Shown: piece after piece, positions 8,618 to 17,264 of the stretch
How positions within the stretch are numbered: the stretch's first letter is position 1
Layout of the letters: every line of letters begins with the position of its first letter
DNA from: Thalassomonas actiniarum
Lineage (GTDB): Bacteria > Pseudomonadota > Gammaproteobacteria > Enterobacterales > Alteromonadaceae
Length of the DNA: 64,000 nt
NCBI RefSeq assembly: GCF_000948975.2
Contig: NZ_CP059735.1
Span: forward strand, 1,240,001-1,304,000
Reading direction: 5' to 3'
The notes under the pieces: generated by a model
The model's database searches: none
What the model was told of the DNA's origin: nothing
What the model saw: only the letters and a program-made list of their open reading frames with translations
Position numbers and translations under genes: made by a program

Positions 8618-9763
8618 TTAAAACGCTTTCTGCCATCCCAGGATAAAGACAGTGCCTGAGTCCATGCCAATGCCGGCATAATCTTCATCAATATCCCGGC
8701 CGATTTCGGCGGCTAGCCTGTGGCCTTTTAAATTGCCTTCGGTAAACAAATAGTTCGCGCCTAGGAATAAGGAGGTTTTTTCCTGTTCATAGTTAGCGGG
8801 CACTGCGGTCGCTGCCATCATAGGGTTGATACGTTTGTCGCTGCCTTCGATGGCATCCTTATCGATATGGTTTAGCCTCAGCGAAAATGAAAGCTGATGG
8901 GATAACCTGTAGGCCAGCCAGCTGTTGAGGGTGAGTTGATTGCCGGGTTTGTATCCCTGATTATTGTTTTCCAGGGCCGTTTTCCATAAGAGTTGCGCGC
9001 CCCAGGAGAAATTGCCCCTGGCCTGGTTGCCGCCATAAGTGATCCCGGTTTCCAGCTGCCAGGTGTCGAAGCCGGTTTGCATGCCGTAGGGCAACAGGGC
9101 ATTTTCTGACATGGGAGTCGTATCCCGCTCTGAGCTGTCAGCTGTGGGCAGGGTAAAAGTGACATTGGCGTGCAGCCTCTGGTGCCTGCTGTTTAAAAGC
9201 GAACCCGGCCAGGGCAGTTTGATTAAAGCGCCGAGGGTGATATCGCCTAACCCGGACGCGTCCGTACTAAAGTTACTTTCGGTCATTGAACCAGAAGTCA
9301 TAGCACCTGAGTGCATGTTATCTGAGTGCATGTTATCTGAGCCCATGGACATGCCGCTCATAGCAAGATCCATTTCATTATCTAACCAGGGGGCCATGGC
9401 CATCAGGGTAATGTTATCGCTGGGGGCATACATCAAGCCCAGCATATGCATTTTCATGGTCATTTCTTTTGGCCGCACCATAAAGTCAGTGTTTGCGTTG
9501 TAGTCACCGGCGGATAGGCTCTTGCTGCCCCGTAACAGGCCATTCATGTCCATGTGCATATAACGGTATGACAGCATCCATTCACCGGTTTTGTGCATAT
9601 GATCAGCCATCACGCCAATGGGGGCATGGGCATCCGGTTGGCTGCTGAAATTGGCGTGGCCGGTACCATGGCCGTAGGAGGTGGCAGGCAAAAAGGCTGC
9701 CATAGCAAGTGATAAGGTGAAAGCCTTAGCTTTAATGTTGGCTTGTATCAGGTTTTTTTTCAT
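8618..9763 (-). CDS. Outer-membrane beta-barrel-like protein with Met/His-rich segment (copper cluster)
   Basis: 381 residues with a Sec signal ending near residue 32. The N-terminal mature part is His-rich (YGHGTGHANF). A central stretch (about 130-165) is packed with Met, His and Ser, with near repeats of SDNMH and SGxM. The remainder has alternating aromatic beta-strands and ends in a terminal Phe (GWQKAF), as outer-membrane barrels do. It is the last gene of the nirK and two-domain oxidase cluster. The Met/His richness suggests copper binding or copper passage. Transport function is inferred only from context. Confidence 0.7.
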   Translation of the reverse strand: MKKNLIQANIKAKAFTLSLAMAAFLPATSYGHGTGHANFSSQPDAHAPIGVMADHMHKTGEWMLSYRYMHMDMNGLLRGSKSLSAGDYNANTDFMVRPKEMTMKMHMLGLMYAPSDNITLMAMAPWLDNEMDLAMSGMSMGSDNMHSDNMHSGAMTSGSMTESNFSTDASGLGDITLGALIKLPWPGSLLNSRHQRLHANVTFTLPTADSSERDTTPMSENALLPYGMQTGFDTWQLETGITYGGNQARGNFSWGAQLLWKTALENNNQGYKPGNQLTLNSWLAYRLSHQLSFSLRLNHIDKDAIEGSDKRINPMMAATAVPANYEQEKTSLFLGANYLFTEGNLKGHRLAAEIGRDIDEDYAGIGMDSGTVFILGWQKAF

Positions 9764-9857
9764 GAGAGTTTCATCCGGATAATGATCTTTCTTAGTTATG
9801 CCCGGCCGTTTAACAGCCGGGCATATATTGGTGAAGTAATAGCGTTAACCCTGAGCT

Positions 9858-10931
9858 CTAGTGAGCTTTGGATTTTTTCTTACGCTTCTTCTTCCGGGCT
9901 GAACGATCTGATTCCGGCGCTTTGCCTTTAAACAAGTCGATGTTATGCAGCCCTGAACCTTTTTTCATGGTTTCACTCATGTAAAAGTCCGGCTGGTATT
10001 CCTTGTCTTTCCAGCTGTACCAGTCTTCGGTTTCCACGCCTTCATATTCTATGATGGTGACCGCGCCGCCGGGCATTTTTCCTGCGTTGGAAGTATGGTG
10101 TTCGATATGATCATGGTTGATCCAGATCCCCGGGTTATCCATGCGGGCGATAATATCTATCCGGCCTCCCATAGGCACATGCACTACATCCGACCAGTAA
10201 GGGCTTTCCAGCGGCAGACCGTCTTTGTGGGTTACCAGTACGTCATGGCCATGTAAGTGATAAGCCACTTCCGAGCTGGCGGCATATAAACGAATTCTAA
10301 CGACATCGCCTTCTTTTACCCTTAACGGCTGGGTGATCGGGAAAGATTTACCGTTAATGGAGAAGTAATCGCTTTTCTCTGCCGGATGGCCGCCTTTACC
10401 GTATTCCATCGCCACTTCAGAATTCCAGCCGGAGAACATCATAATGGCTTCCTTGGTGACTTCTTTTTCTATCTCTTCGGGTTCTTTCGGGTCAATGATC
10501 ATAGGTCCCCACATGCCGCGCAGGCCCACGTGCTCGGGGACATTGACATGACAGTGGTACCAGAGGCTGCCGGGGCGGTCGACGACAAAGTCATAAACAA
10601 AAGACTCTCCCGGCTCTATTGCTTTCTGGGTAACGTTAGGTACGCCATCCATTTTCCAGCTGTTGGTTTGCAAGGTGCCGTGCCAATGCACGGTATGGGC
10701 CAGGGTGGAGTTGTTGATAACCTTGACCTTTAACCTGTCGCCTTCTTTGGCGCGGATCAGGGGACCAGGTACCTGGCCGTTAAAGGCCCAGACCTTATTT
10801 TTGAAGCCGGGGGCGACATCCACGGTCATTTCGTCTATCGTCATTTCGAATTCTAAAGTTTCTGCGTTTGCCAGCTGGCTCAGCAACATAACCAGCGGCA
10901 GGCACAGGTATTTAAGGTGTTTGAATTTCAT
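9858..10931 (-). CDS. Two-domain multicopper oxidase (small-laccase-like), type 1 copper in domain 1
   Basis: 357 residues with a Sec signal (about 1-23). Domain 1 has HWHG and then HCHVNVPEHVGLRGM, which supplies the type 3 histidines and the Cys, His and Met of a type 1 site. Domain 2 has HLHGHD and HDHIEHH but no copper cysteine. That places the type 1 copper in domain 1 only, as in type C two-domain oxidases, which should be trimers with inter-subunit trinuclear sites. The tail is strongly basic (KKKRKKKSK). It is 4 bp from a cytochrome c gene in the nirK operon. The substrate could be Cu(I), a phenol, or an electron from the cytochromes. Confidence 0.85.
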   Translation of the reverse strand: MKFKHLKYLCLPLVMLLSQLANAETLEFEMTIDEMTVDVAPGFKNKVWAFNGQVPGPLIRAKEGDRLKVKVINNSTLAHTVHWHGTLQTNSWKMDGVPNVTQKAIEPGESFVYDFVVDRPGSLWYHCHVNVPEHVGLRGMWGPMIIDPKEPEEIEKEVTKEAIMMFSGWNSEVAMEYGKGGHPAEKSDYFSINGKSFPITQPLRVKEGDVVRIRLYAASSEVAYHLHGHDVLVTHKDGLPLESPYWSDVVHVPMGGRIDIIARMDNPGIWINHDHIEHHTSNAGKMPGGAVTIIEYEGVETEDWYSWKDKEYQPDFYMSETMKKGSGLHNIDLFKGKAPESDRSARKKKRKKKSKAH

Positions 10932-10934
10932 CTG

Positions 10935-11294
10935 TTATTCTCCTTTTTCACAGCAGATGGTTCTGACATAAGCCACCAGATCATGGATCTCTTCATCCGT
11001 CATATTGGCGTCCCAGTTCGGCATCAGGTTAGATTTACTTACCGCTTTGCCGCCTTCTTTAATGGCTTTAAAGATATCTTCATCGGTACGGGTGATCATT
11101 TCTTTGGTTTCGGTATGGTCTTTGGGCAACACATCCATCATGGCGGCATTTACCCCCCAGCCGTCACCGTTAACGCCGTGACATTGGGTGCAGTAGGCCT
11201 GATAAAAGACCTCGCCTTTTTTCGAGTCGGCGGCCAAGGCCTGGTTTGTCCCTGCCAGCAGGCAGAGCAAAGGAATTATCTGAAGTAATTTCAT
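10935..11294 (-). CDS. Monoheme periplasmic cytochrome c
   Basis: 119 residues from the ATG at 11294, chosen because GGAGCAGTAAC precedes it. An upstream ATG at 11324 would overlap the previous gene. A signal peptide ends at ALA-ADS, then CTQCH binds one heme. A later Met (SNLMPNW) can be the sixth ligand. C-terminal ICCEKGE holds two extra cysteines, which is unusual. It sits between the diheme cytochrome and the multicopper oxidase genes and is a natural electron shuttle for either NirK or the oxidase. Confidence 0.88.
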   Translation of the reverse strand: MKLLQIIPLLCLLAGTNQALAADSKKGEVFYQAYCTQCHGVNGDGWGVNAAMMDVLPKDHTETKEMITRTDEDIFKAIKEGGKAVSKSNLMPNWDANMTDEEIHDLVAYVRTICCEKGE

Positions 11295-11307
11295 GTTACT
11301 GCTCCTT

Positions 11308-12012
11308 TTATTGTGAGATGACATTAAGGTAATTCAGTAATTTCTTCACCGAATTGTCGTTAAGGTGGCGGTTGGGCATCAGGGTTTTCGGATCCCATTT
11401 CTCCGGCATCTTGGTATAAGAGGCGATAAATTCCGGTTGCAGGCGCTTCACCGAGGTATAAAGTTCGGGACCGGAAACACCGCCGTAACCGTCTTCATCC
11501 TGGTGACAGGATCCGCAACCTTTAAATTTATGGAAGTCTTTCTCCCCTAAGGTGCGGTTGGTCTTGCCTAAGGTGATGCTTTCCTGTTGGATCAGTGCCG
11601 ACTTTGGCGTTTGCGCCATCAGGTAACCGGTAAGCTGTTGTGCCTGTTTGGCCGAGACCGCCATATGCTTGCCAAGCTTACTTTCATCGATAATATCGCC
11701 GTCCTCGGTGACTTTGACATTGTCCATAAAGAAGTGGCCGCCGGGGCGGAGACGGGTAGGGGCCGCCAGCCAGCTTTGCAGCCATTCCCGGTTAAACTTG
11801 TTGCCGGCATAATACAGGGTAGGGGCTTTTTCTTTTAATCTTTGCGCCAGGGTGATGTTGTCATTACTGGTGATGCTGTGGCAATCGGCACAGCTTTTTT
11901 CAAATAATTGTTTACCGGCCTCAATGTCAGTGGCGCTATAGGCATTGTGGGCGAAGAGCGTGGCCGCTGATAGCAGTACCAGGCCTGATTTTTTCAATAT
12001 AGTGGCTTTCAT
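11308..12012 (-). CDS. Diheme periplasmic cytochrome c
   Basis: 234 residues with a signal peptide (ends about residue 26) and two cytochrome c domains, each with one heme site: CADCH near residue 41 and CGSCH near residue 165. Possible axial methionines occur downstream of each, as in TLMPNRH for the second. It is immediately downstream of nirK and upstream of the monoheme cytochrome. An electron-donor role to the copper nitrite reductase is a reasonable inference. Confidence 0.88.
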   Translation of the reverse strand: MKATILKKSGLVLLSAATLFAHNAYSATDIEAGKQLFEKSCADCHSITSNDNITLAQRLKEKAPTLYYAGNKFNREWLQSWLAAPTRLRPGGHFFMDNVKVTEDGDIIDESKLGKHMAVSAKQAQQLTGYLMAQTPKSALIQQESITLGKTNRTLGEKDFHKFKGCGSCHQDEDGYGGVSGPELYTSVKRLQPEFIASYTKMPEKWDPKTLMPNRHLNDNSVKKLLNYLNVISQ

Positions 12013-12123
12013 CTGTTACTCCCGAAATGAATTTCATGGTCCGTTTATGTCTGGCAAAGTGCAGTAAAAAGAGCGTCCCTGCTCAGTCTCTCTACACACT
12101 TTACTAAGACTTGGCTGATGACC

Positions 12124-13068
12124 CTATCTGATCACTAAGTTACCGTTTCTGCCGAGTTCCGGGTTGGCGTCAGACTTGTTCATCAAGACCGTGATGGCAC
12201 CGTTTAGGGCCGACTTCATCCGGTGATCTACCAGAGCGTTATTGGTATCCCGGTCACTCGGACTGACGATGTCTGCAATGACACCATGGGCCGGGGCAAC
12301 ATCTACGGTTTGTAAGCCATGTCTGAGGTTTTTCGGATGGCCGTTATCCCAGACCTTGTCCCAGATGCCGGCAATCGGGTGGAAAGCGGCGTTCTCATTG
12401 ATTTTGGCGTTAACGAAATAAATACGCACCCGCTCACCCGGCTTGGACTCTAGTACCATGGAAGCATTTTGATCATGTACCGGATCGTAGTTGAACTGCT
12501 TGCCGTTGATTAAGGCGCCTTTCCATTTTTCGTTATTGGTCATTTCACTCGGAGTAGCATCATCTTCAAACAGATCTCCCTCTACGATGACATATTCGCG
12601 ATCCGGTTTAGGGAAGTCTTCGCTGTAACCTTCCTTGGGATCGACGATGATCACCCCGTACATGCCGCGGGAGATATGCTCAGACATGGAGTCTGCGCCG
12701 CAGTGGTAAATGAATACCCCGGGGTATTTGGCTTCAAATTTAAAATCTTTTTTCTTACCCGGTCTGACCGCTTCAAATTCGTCCAGAACATCGACGATGG
12801 CGGCATGAAAATCCATGGAGTGGGACTGTTTATTGCCTTTTTTATTGAGCAGGGAAAAGTCAACGACATCCCCTTCGGTAACCCGCACGACCGGACCGGG
12901 AATAGTACCGCCATAGGTCCACATATTATGTTTGGTGCCGGCGTTATCTATGGCGATTTCTTTCTCAATCACGGGGATTTCAACCTTGACGATTTTGGCG
13001 CTGGCGGTAAAGCCGGTGGTGATGGTTAATGCGGCTAACAAGCCTGTTGCTAACTTAGTGAGTTTCAT
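12124..13068 (-). CDS. nirK: Copper-containing nitrite reductase, AniA-like
   Basis: 314 residues with a Sec signal (about 1-24) and two cupredoxin domains. Type 1 ligands are in SHSMDFHA (His) and YHCGADSMSEHISRGM (Cys, His, Met). There are eight residues from Cys to His, as in AniA-type class II enzymes. The catalytic Asp and a type 2 His are in MDFHA. The second-domain His in FHPIAGIWD and the type 2 His in VDHRMKSALNGA are also present. It reduces nitrite to nitric oxide in the periplasm. It heads a cluster with two cytochromes and a two-domain oxidase. No nor genes are in the window, but a NorR regulator is. Confidence 0.9.
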   Translation of the reverse strand: MKLTKLATGLLAALTITTGFTASAKIVKVEIPVIEKEIAIDNAGTKHNMWTYGGTIPGPVVRVTEGDVVDFSLLNKKGNKQSHSMDFHAAIVDVLDEFEAVRPGKKKDFKFEAKYPGVFIYHCGADSMSEHISRGMYGVIIVDPKEGYSEDFPKPDREYVIVEGDLFEDDATPSEMTNNEKWKGALINGKQFNYDPVHDQNASMVLESKPGERVRIYFVNAKINENAAFHPIAGIWDKVWDNGHPKNLRHGLQTVDVAPAHGVIADIVSPSDRDTNNALVDHRMKSALNGAITVLMNKSDANPELGRNGNLVIR

Positions 13069-13200
13069 ATACTTCTCCGATAAATGATTTTTTGCTTGGT
13101 TTGCTTTTTGTAAAATTGATTTCTTATCTTGCTATTTGTTGATCTGGTTAAAGGTTGTTCCTTGGTTTTTCTGTTAGGGCCTTAATGGTGTCTAAGGTAT

Positions 13201-13216
13201 TACATTAAGCGTGCCA
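13201..13216 (-). promoter_or_regulatory. Candidate sigma54 (-24/-12) promoter of nirK
   Basis: The minus strand reads TGGCACGCTTAATGTA. The -24 element TGGCACG is perfect and the spacing to the -12 element is right, but the -12 GC is GT. It lies about 130-150 bp before the nirK start and would match control by the nearby NorR, an obligate sigma54 activator. Confidence 0.5.
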
Positions 13217-13280
13217 ACTTTTTATTTGTTGTTTATCAGTGATTTATGTTTGTGTTGTTGTTTTTGAACCAGTTAAGTCT

Positions 13281-13311
13281 GTACATTTAACAGTGGAAAT
13301 GTCATTAGGAC
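13281..13311. promoter_or_regulatory. Two GT-N7-AC motifs, candidate NorR enhancer sites
   Basis: GTACATTTAAC (13281-13291) and GTCATTAGGAC (13301-13311) both fit the GT-N7-AC core reported for NorR sites and are exactly 20 bp apart. They lie about 65-110 bp upstream of the candidate -24/-12 element. Each motif alone is weak evidence. Confidence 0.35.
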
Positions 13312-13454
13312 ATCCAGAGTGGTTTGCGCTCTTTGGCTGGTTTATAGCTGGCAAATTCCTGGCTTATAGCCGGTATGGATAAGTGTGGTGATAATGAAAC
13401 TTTGGCCATCGGCAATAACATTATCACCAATGGCTTGGGCTTTTCTGGCGGGGA

Positions 13455-14387
13455 TCAGGCTTTTTTTGCTTGCAGGCCTGATGGTTTGCAAAAGGTCAGT
13501 AAGGCATAAGCGTAAGAAAGGCATAATAAAATAAGCGGGCAAAGCTGATAAAAAAACTCGGTCATATTACCCGCATGCTTATGCTGGCCGCTAAAGCAGC
13601 AATCCAGGAGTACCGGTAATAAACATAATGGCAGGGTAAGTAATAAACCCCGGTAGTTATGTCCTTTTGGCCAGAGCCTGGCCCTTAACGGCAATATCGT
13701 CAGCAGTACCAAGAGTAGCAGGAGGATGGCAGCGAAGCCGAATATCTGCTGGTAAAACGAATGGATATCGAAAGCTTCGGCGGTGATCTTAAAAAGCGCA
13801 TACAGCACCAATAGCCATTTGCTTTGCTCGGCCAGGTAGCTGGCTGTGCCACACAGGTTTCTTTGGGGTATCAGCAGTTTTAAATAATCGAAGTAAAGGA
13901 TGAGTATTAACAACACCGAAGTGGTTAAATCAAGCAAGGCATTGACTGAGGCAATGGCCTGTTCAGATGTCAGTTCGGTGAGCAGGAAATGGCGGGATAA
14001 AAACAGGCAAACACTGACGCCAATGGCAATGATGCTGGCATCGGCATTAAAGTCATGGTGGTTTTTCTCCTGGGTAAGCAACGCATAGGCGCAGCCGCAT
14101 AAGATAACGGCATCGAGATATAATACCGGCGTCAGTAATCCTTGCCAGACGATGAAGTGTTTAATTGACATTAGGGTAAGAACAAAAAATACCATATGAG
14201 TCAAATTAACACTGGGCTGTGACTGGCGGCGGTTAATGATCTGGACATTGGCTCTTAAGGCCAGCAGGGCAATCAATAGCAGGTGACTGGCGCCGCTTGC
14301 TGTTGTAAATGACAAGCCAAGCAAAGTTAAGGTTTGCAGCATGATTATTTTATGGCGGGAATGAGCATAGAGGGAGTGGCGCAGCAT
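13455..14387 (-). CDS. Polytopic membrane protein, unknown
   Basis: 310 residues with about eight hydrophobic segments spread over the whole length and short, partly His-containing loops (FSGQHKHAGNMTE, EKNHHDF). I do not recognise the family. It lies between nirK and norR, 4 bp downstream of another small membrane protein, on the nirK strand. A link to nitric oxide or copper handling is a guess from position only. Confidence 0.65.
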   Translation of the reverse strand: MLRHSLYAHSRHKIIMLQTLTLLGLSFTTASGASHLLLIALLALRANVQIINRRQSQPSVNLTHMVFFVLTLMSIKHFIVWQGLLTPVLYLDAVILCGCAYALLTQEKNHHDFNADASIIAIGVSVCLFLSRHFLLTELTSEQAIASVNALLDLTTSVLLILILYFDYLKLLIPQRNLCGTASYLAEQSKWLLVLYALFKITAEAFDIHSFYQQIFGFAAILLLLLVLLTILPLRARLWPKGHNYRGLLLTLPLCLLPVLLDCCFSGQHKHAGNMTEFFYQLCPLILLCLSYAYALLTFCKPSGLQAKKA

Positions 14388-14390
14388 AAG

Positions 14391-14810
14391 TTACTCCTTA
14401 ATTTTTGTGGCAAGCAGGGTGAGCCAAACCAATAAAATAATCTTGGTCAGCTCGGCTCCCAGATAAAGCCAGTGATAGTTGCCGCCTAAATGTATGTTTT
14501 GCTCAATATAGACGGTGGCTTGGTGATTTAACTGCGGCAGCAGGTACCAGGACTGGTAACCAAATAACAACAGCAATAACAGAGTGAGTATTAATATATC
14601 CCTGACCCGGCAAAAAAAGACGGTGATTAACAGTCCTGCCATTAGCAGCCACTGGAAGGTATCAAAGGCGTTAAAGACGGTACGACCGACATCCAGGCCT
14701 ATTCTCAGATCCACCAGGGGAGCATTAAATTTTACTTTAGCTTCCATGATGATGGCGCAAACAGCGCCAAGCCAGAAGCAAGAAAGTAAAGCAATAAGTC
14801 TTTTTGACAT
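14391..14810 (-). CDS. Small four-helix membrane protein, unknown
   Basis: 139 residues with about four membrane helices, the first a possible uncleaved signal. A conserved-looking loop (EAKVKFNAP, then FDTFQW) follows helix 1. This layout resembles DUF4149-type proteins, but I cannot confirm that. The start is divergent from norR, about 80 bp away. Expressed with the next membrane protein, it probably belongs to the nitrite/NO locus. Confidence 0.6.
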   Translation of the reverse strand: MSKRLIALLSCFWLGAVCAIIMEAKVKFNAPLVDLRIGLDVGRTVFNAFDTFQWLLMAGLLITVFFCRVRDILILTLLLLLLFGYQSWYLLPQLNHQATVYIEQNIHLGGNYHWLYLGAELTKIILLVWLTLLATKIKE

Positions 14811-14893
14811 TAAAACGGTTCCGATTTAAGCTATTTATTCCCTATACAGCAAGTAGCAGGCCAGAGCGGTCAGGTGCTGATCAGAAGTATCCC

Positions 14894-16507
14894 ATGAGTA
14901 AAAAAATATCTTACGAAATTAATACAGAACTCTTATGTATGGACCTGCTTGCGGTCCTGGAGCTGGAAGACAGCCTCAACGCCCTGGCCAAAGTAATCGC
15001 CAAATACTTTCATGCCGATGCTGTGTCTATTTTGGAGTTTAACGAGCCGTTATTGCACCCGGTGGCCTTATACGGCTTTTCCAAAGATACCTATGGCCGG
15101 CGTTTTGATCTCGCCAATAACCCGAGACTGATGAAAATTGTCAGTGATGAGCAGCCGACGATTTTTGCCGACGATATCGGCTTGCCGGATCCTTTTGACG
15201 GTTTGATCCTGGATAAACAGGAGCGCCTGGAAGTGCATTCCTGCAGCGGTTTGCCCATCAGGCAAAGTGGTAATCTGCGCGGTATTATTACCCTGGACTC
15301 CCTGGATTTGCAGGTGTTTAACCGTTTCCCGGCAGAAAATTTCCAGACGGCGGCGCTGCTCACCACAAAAATCGTGTTAACGGCGATAGATAACCAGAAC
15401 CTGAAAGAGCAGCTTTCCAAGAAAACTATCTTAAATCAGACCTTGATTGAAGCCTCTATCGGGGTGAAAACCGAGCTGGTGGGCAAGTCGGAGCAAATCG
15501 AACATTTACGGCGGGAGATCAATATCGTGGCCCCGTCGGATCTGTCGGTGCTGGTGACCGGGGAAACCGGGGTCGGTAAGGAAATTGTCGCTAAGTCTAT
15601 CCATGGCCAGTCCAAGCGTTTTGATAAACCGCTGATTTATGTCAACTGTGCCGCCTTGCCCGAGTCTATCGCCGAGTCTGAACTGTTCGGCCATGTCAAA
15701 GGTGCCTTTACCGGCGCTACCAGCAACCGCAGCGGTAAGTTTGAGCTGGCCAACGGCGGTACCTTGTTTTTGGATGAAGTGGGCGAGTTGCCGCTGGCGA
15801 TACAGGCCAAGATATTGCGCGCTATCCAATACGGCGATGTCCAGCGTGTCGGCAGCGACCGGCATGTTAATGTCGATGTCCGCCTGGTGGCGGCCACGAA
15901 CCGTAATTTGATGGATGAAGTCAAAGAAGGCAATTTCCGTGAAGACTTGTACCACAGGTTAAGTGTCTACCCCATACATATTCCGCCGCTTAGAGATCGT
16001 TTGGCGGATATTGAATTGCTGGTGGGCTTTTTTATGGAAAAAAACCGTATCAAATTGGGCTTGCAAAGTGTACGCCTGGATAAACTGGTGTTGCCTGAGT
16101 TGCTCAGTTATAACTGGCCGGGCAATGTCCGGGAGCTTGAACATGTTATGAGCCGGGCCATGCTCAGGGCCGCTTCAGCCCGGCATGGTAAAATAGTTAC
16201 CTTATTACCCGATGATATCGACAGCTCGGTCAGATCAAATGGTGCAGTGAAAGCACCTGCTGCCATGACGATGGAGACGCTTAGCGATAATAACCAGGTG
16301 GCGGACAATGAAACGCCGGTTGTTTCGCCTACGTCTGAGGCGCCTGAATTAAATCAAAGCCTCAATACCATGATGGATAACTATCAGCGGACTTTATTGC
16401 AGCAAGCCTTAAAGCAGTCCGGCGGTAAATGGAACAAAGCGGCGGAATTGCTGGCGATAGATAAAGGGAACATTCACCGTCTGGGAAAACGCCTGGGGTT
16501 AAAATAG
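14894..16507 (+). CDS. norR: NorR-type nitric-oxide-responsive sigma54 activator
   Basis: 537 residues from the ATG at 14894; the open frame extends to 14804, but this start fits the family. The N-terminal GAF domain (about 20-170) has LPDPFDG and LEVHSCSGLP, matching the Asp, His and Cys region of the mono-iron NO sensor. The AAA+ domain (about 190-425) shows Walker A GETGVGKE, the sigma54 loop ELFGHVKGAFTGA and Walker B GTLFLDEVGEL. A Fis-type helix-turn-helix ends the protein (WNKAAELLAIDKGNIHR). It activates sigma54 promoters on binding NO. The likely local target is nirK or its neighbours. No norVW is present here. Confidence 0.88.
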   Translation: MSKKISYEINTELLCMDLLAVLELEDSLNALAKVIAKYFHADAVSILEFNEPLLHPVALYGFSKDTYGRRFDLANNPRLMKIVSDEQPTIFADDIGLPDPFDGLILDKQERLEVHSCSGLPIRQSGNLRGIITLDSLDLQVFNRFPAENFQTAALLTTKIVLTAIDNQNLKEQLSKKTILNQTLIEASIGVKTELVGKSEQIEHLRREINIVAPSDLSVLVTGETGVGKEIVAKSIHGQSKRFDKPLIYVNCAALPESIAESELFGHVKGAFTGATSNRSGKFELANGGTLFLDEVGELPLAIQAKILRAIQYGDVQRVGSDRHVNVDVRLVAATNRNLMDEVKEGNFREDLYHRLSVYPIHIPPLRDRLADIELLVGFFMEKNRIKLGLQSVRLDKLVLPELLSYNWPGNVRELEHVMSRAMLRAASARHGKIVTLLPDDIDSSVRSNGAVKAPAAMTMETLSDNNQVADNETPVVSPTSEAPELNQSLNTMMDNYQRTLLQQALKQSGGKWNKAAELLAIDKGNIHRLGKRLGLK

Positions 16508-16664
16508 CGCACTCGCTTCGGGGGAATCCGGTATAAATAGGTTTGATAATACCGGGCAGGGCGGCAAAAGCAATGGTCAAATAACTGCTTGCGGCTAATT
16601 CATAACATTAGCCGTAATCCAAATCACGGCAGGCGGGCGCCGTGAAGTTTTGCAGCCGGCAAAC

Positions 16665-16883
16665 TTATAGTGCCAGCTCTATTACCATTTCTTTTAATTC
16701 TTCTTTTGAGATCGAATTACTGTGGTTGGTATCGAAGCGGTTGAAAATGGTTTCACACATGCGAATACCTTTGTCTTGCAATAACACATCGATTAATTCA
16801 ACAAACTCGCTGCGGTTGATCACACCATCTTTATCTTCATCGAATACTTCAAATAATTCGTCTACCCACTGATTAAGTTCCAT
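16665..16883 (-). CDS. Small two-EF-hand calcium-binding protein
   Basis: 72 residues containing two EF-hand loops: DEDKDGVINRSE at about 15-26 and DTNHSNSISKEE at about 50-61, each with acidic residues at positions 1 and 12. No signal peptide is visible, so it should be cytoplasmic. AGGAAG lies a few bases before the start. It resembles small calerythrin-like Ca2+ sensors found in marine bacteria. Target unknown. It stands alone, with about 380 bp of regulatory or empty DNA upstream. Confidence 0.8.
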   Translation of the reverse strand: MELNQWVDELFEVFDEDKDGVINRSEFVELIDVLLQDKGIRMCETIFNRFDTNHSNSISKEELKEMVIELAL

Positions 16884-17264
16884 TAGACTTCCTTTGATGC
16901 CAGGTAAAAACTATACCTAAACTTTATCTGTTATTTTGATGATTTGGAATGACTATTTTCGATAATTCTTCCGTTAGCTGATATTTTTCAGCTTATTGCT
17001 GAATATTAGCGCAAATTGATTCGTTTTGCTCCGGGGTAAGTGTCGGGAAATCCTTCAGAGGTGTGATAACTGGTTAAATTTCTTTGTTATAAAAGTGCTC
17101 AGATCTGCTTTATTTATTCCGGGATGATAATCACAGGTTTCACAAGTGAATATTCAAGCAAGCAGTAAGATAAAGAGGTTTGCTGTAAGCGCTTTCATTT
17201 TGTCTGTTGTTTTTATAAGATAGTTTGCTTATAAAAGCACGCTATGGTGCCTTGAAGTTAAATT
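16884..17264. other. Intergenic region before the CBM9-like gene
   Basis: About 380 bp of AT-rich DNA between divergent genes. It must contain promoters for both. The only convincing site is the LacI-type palindrome at 17184-17197, described separately. Confidence 0.5.
17184..17197. promoter_or_regulatory. LacI-family-type operator
   Basis: TGTAAGCGCTTTCA is a near-perfect palindrome around a central AAGCGCTT, the layout used by many sugar-responsive LacI-family repressors. It lies about 70 bp upstream of a secreted CBM9-like protein gene. Confidence 0.6.

Noticed and set aside
13139-13152. FNR-like TTGATCTGGTTAAA before nirK
   Set aside because: Only the left half matches; the right half has 3 of 5 bases.
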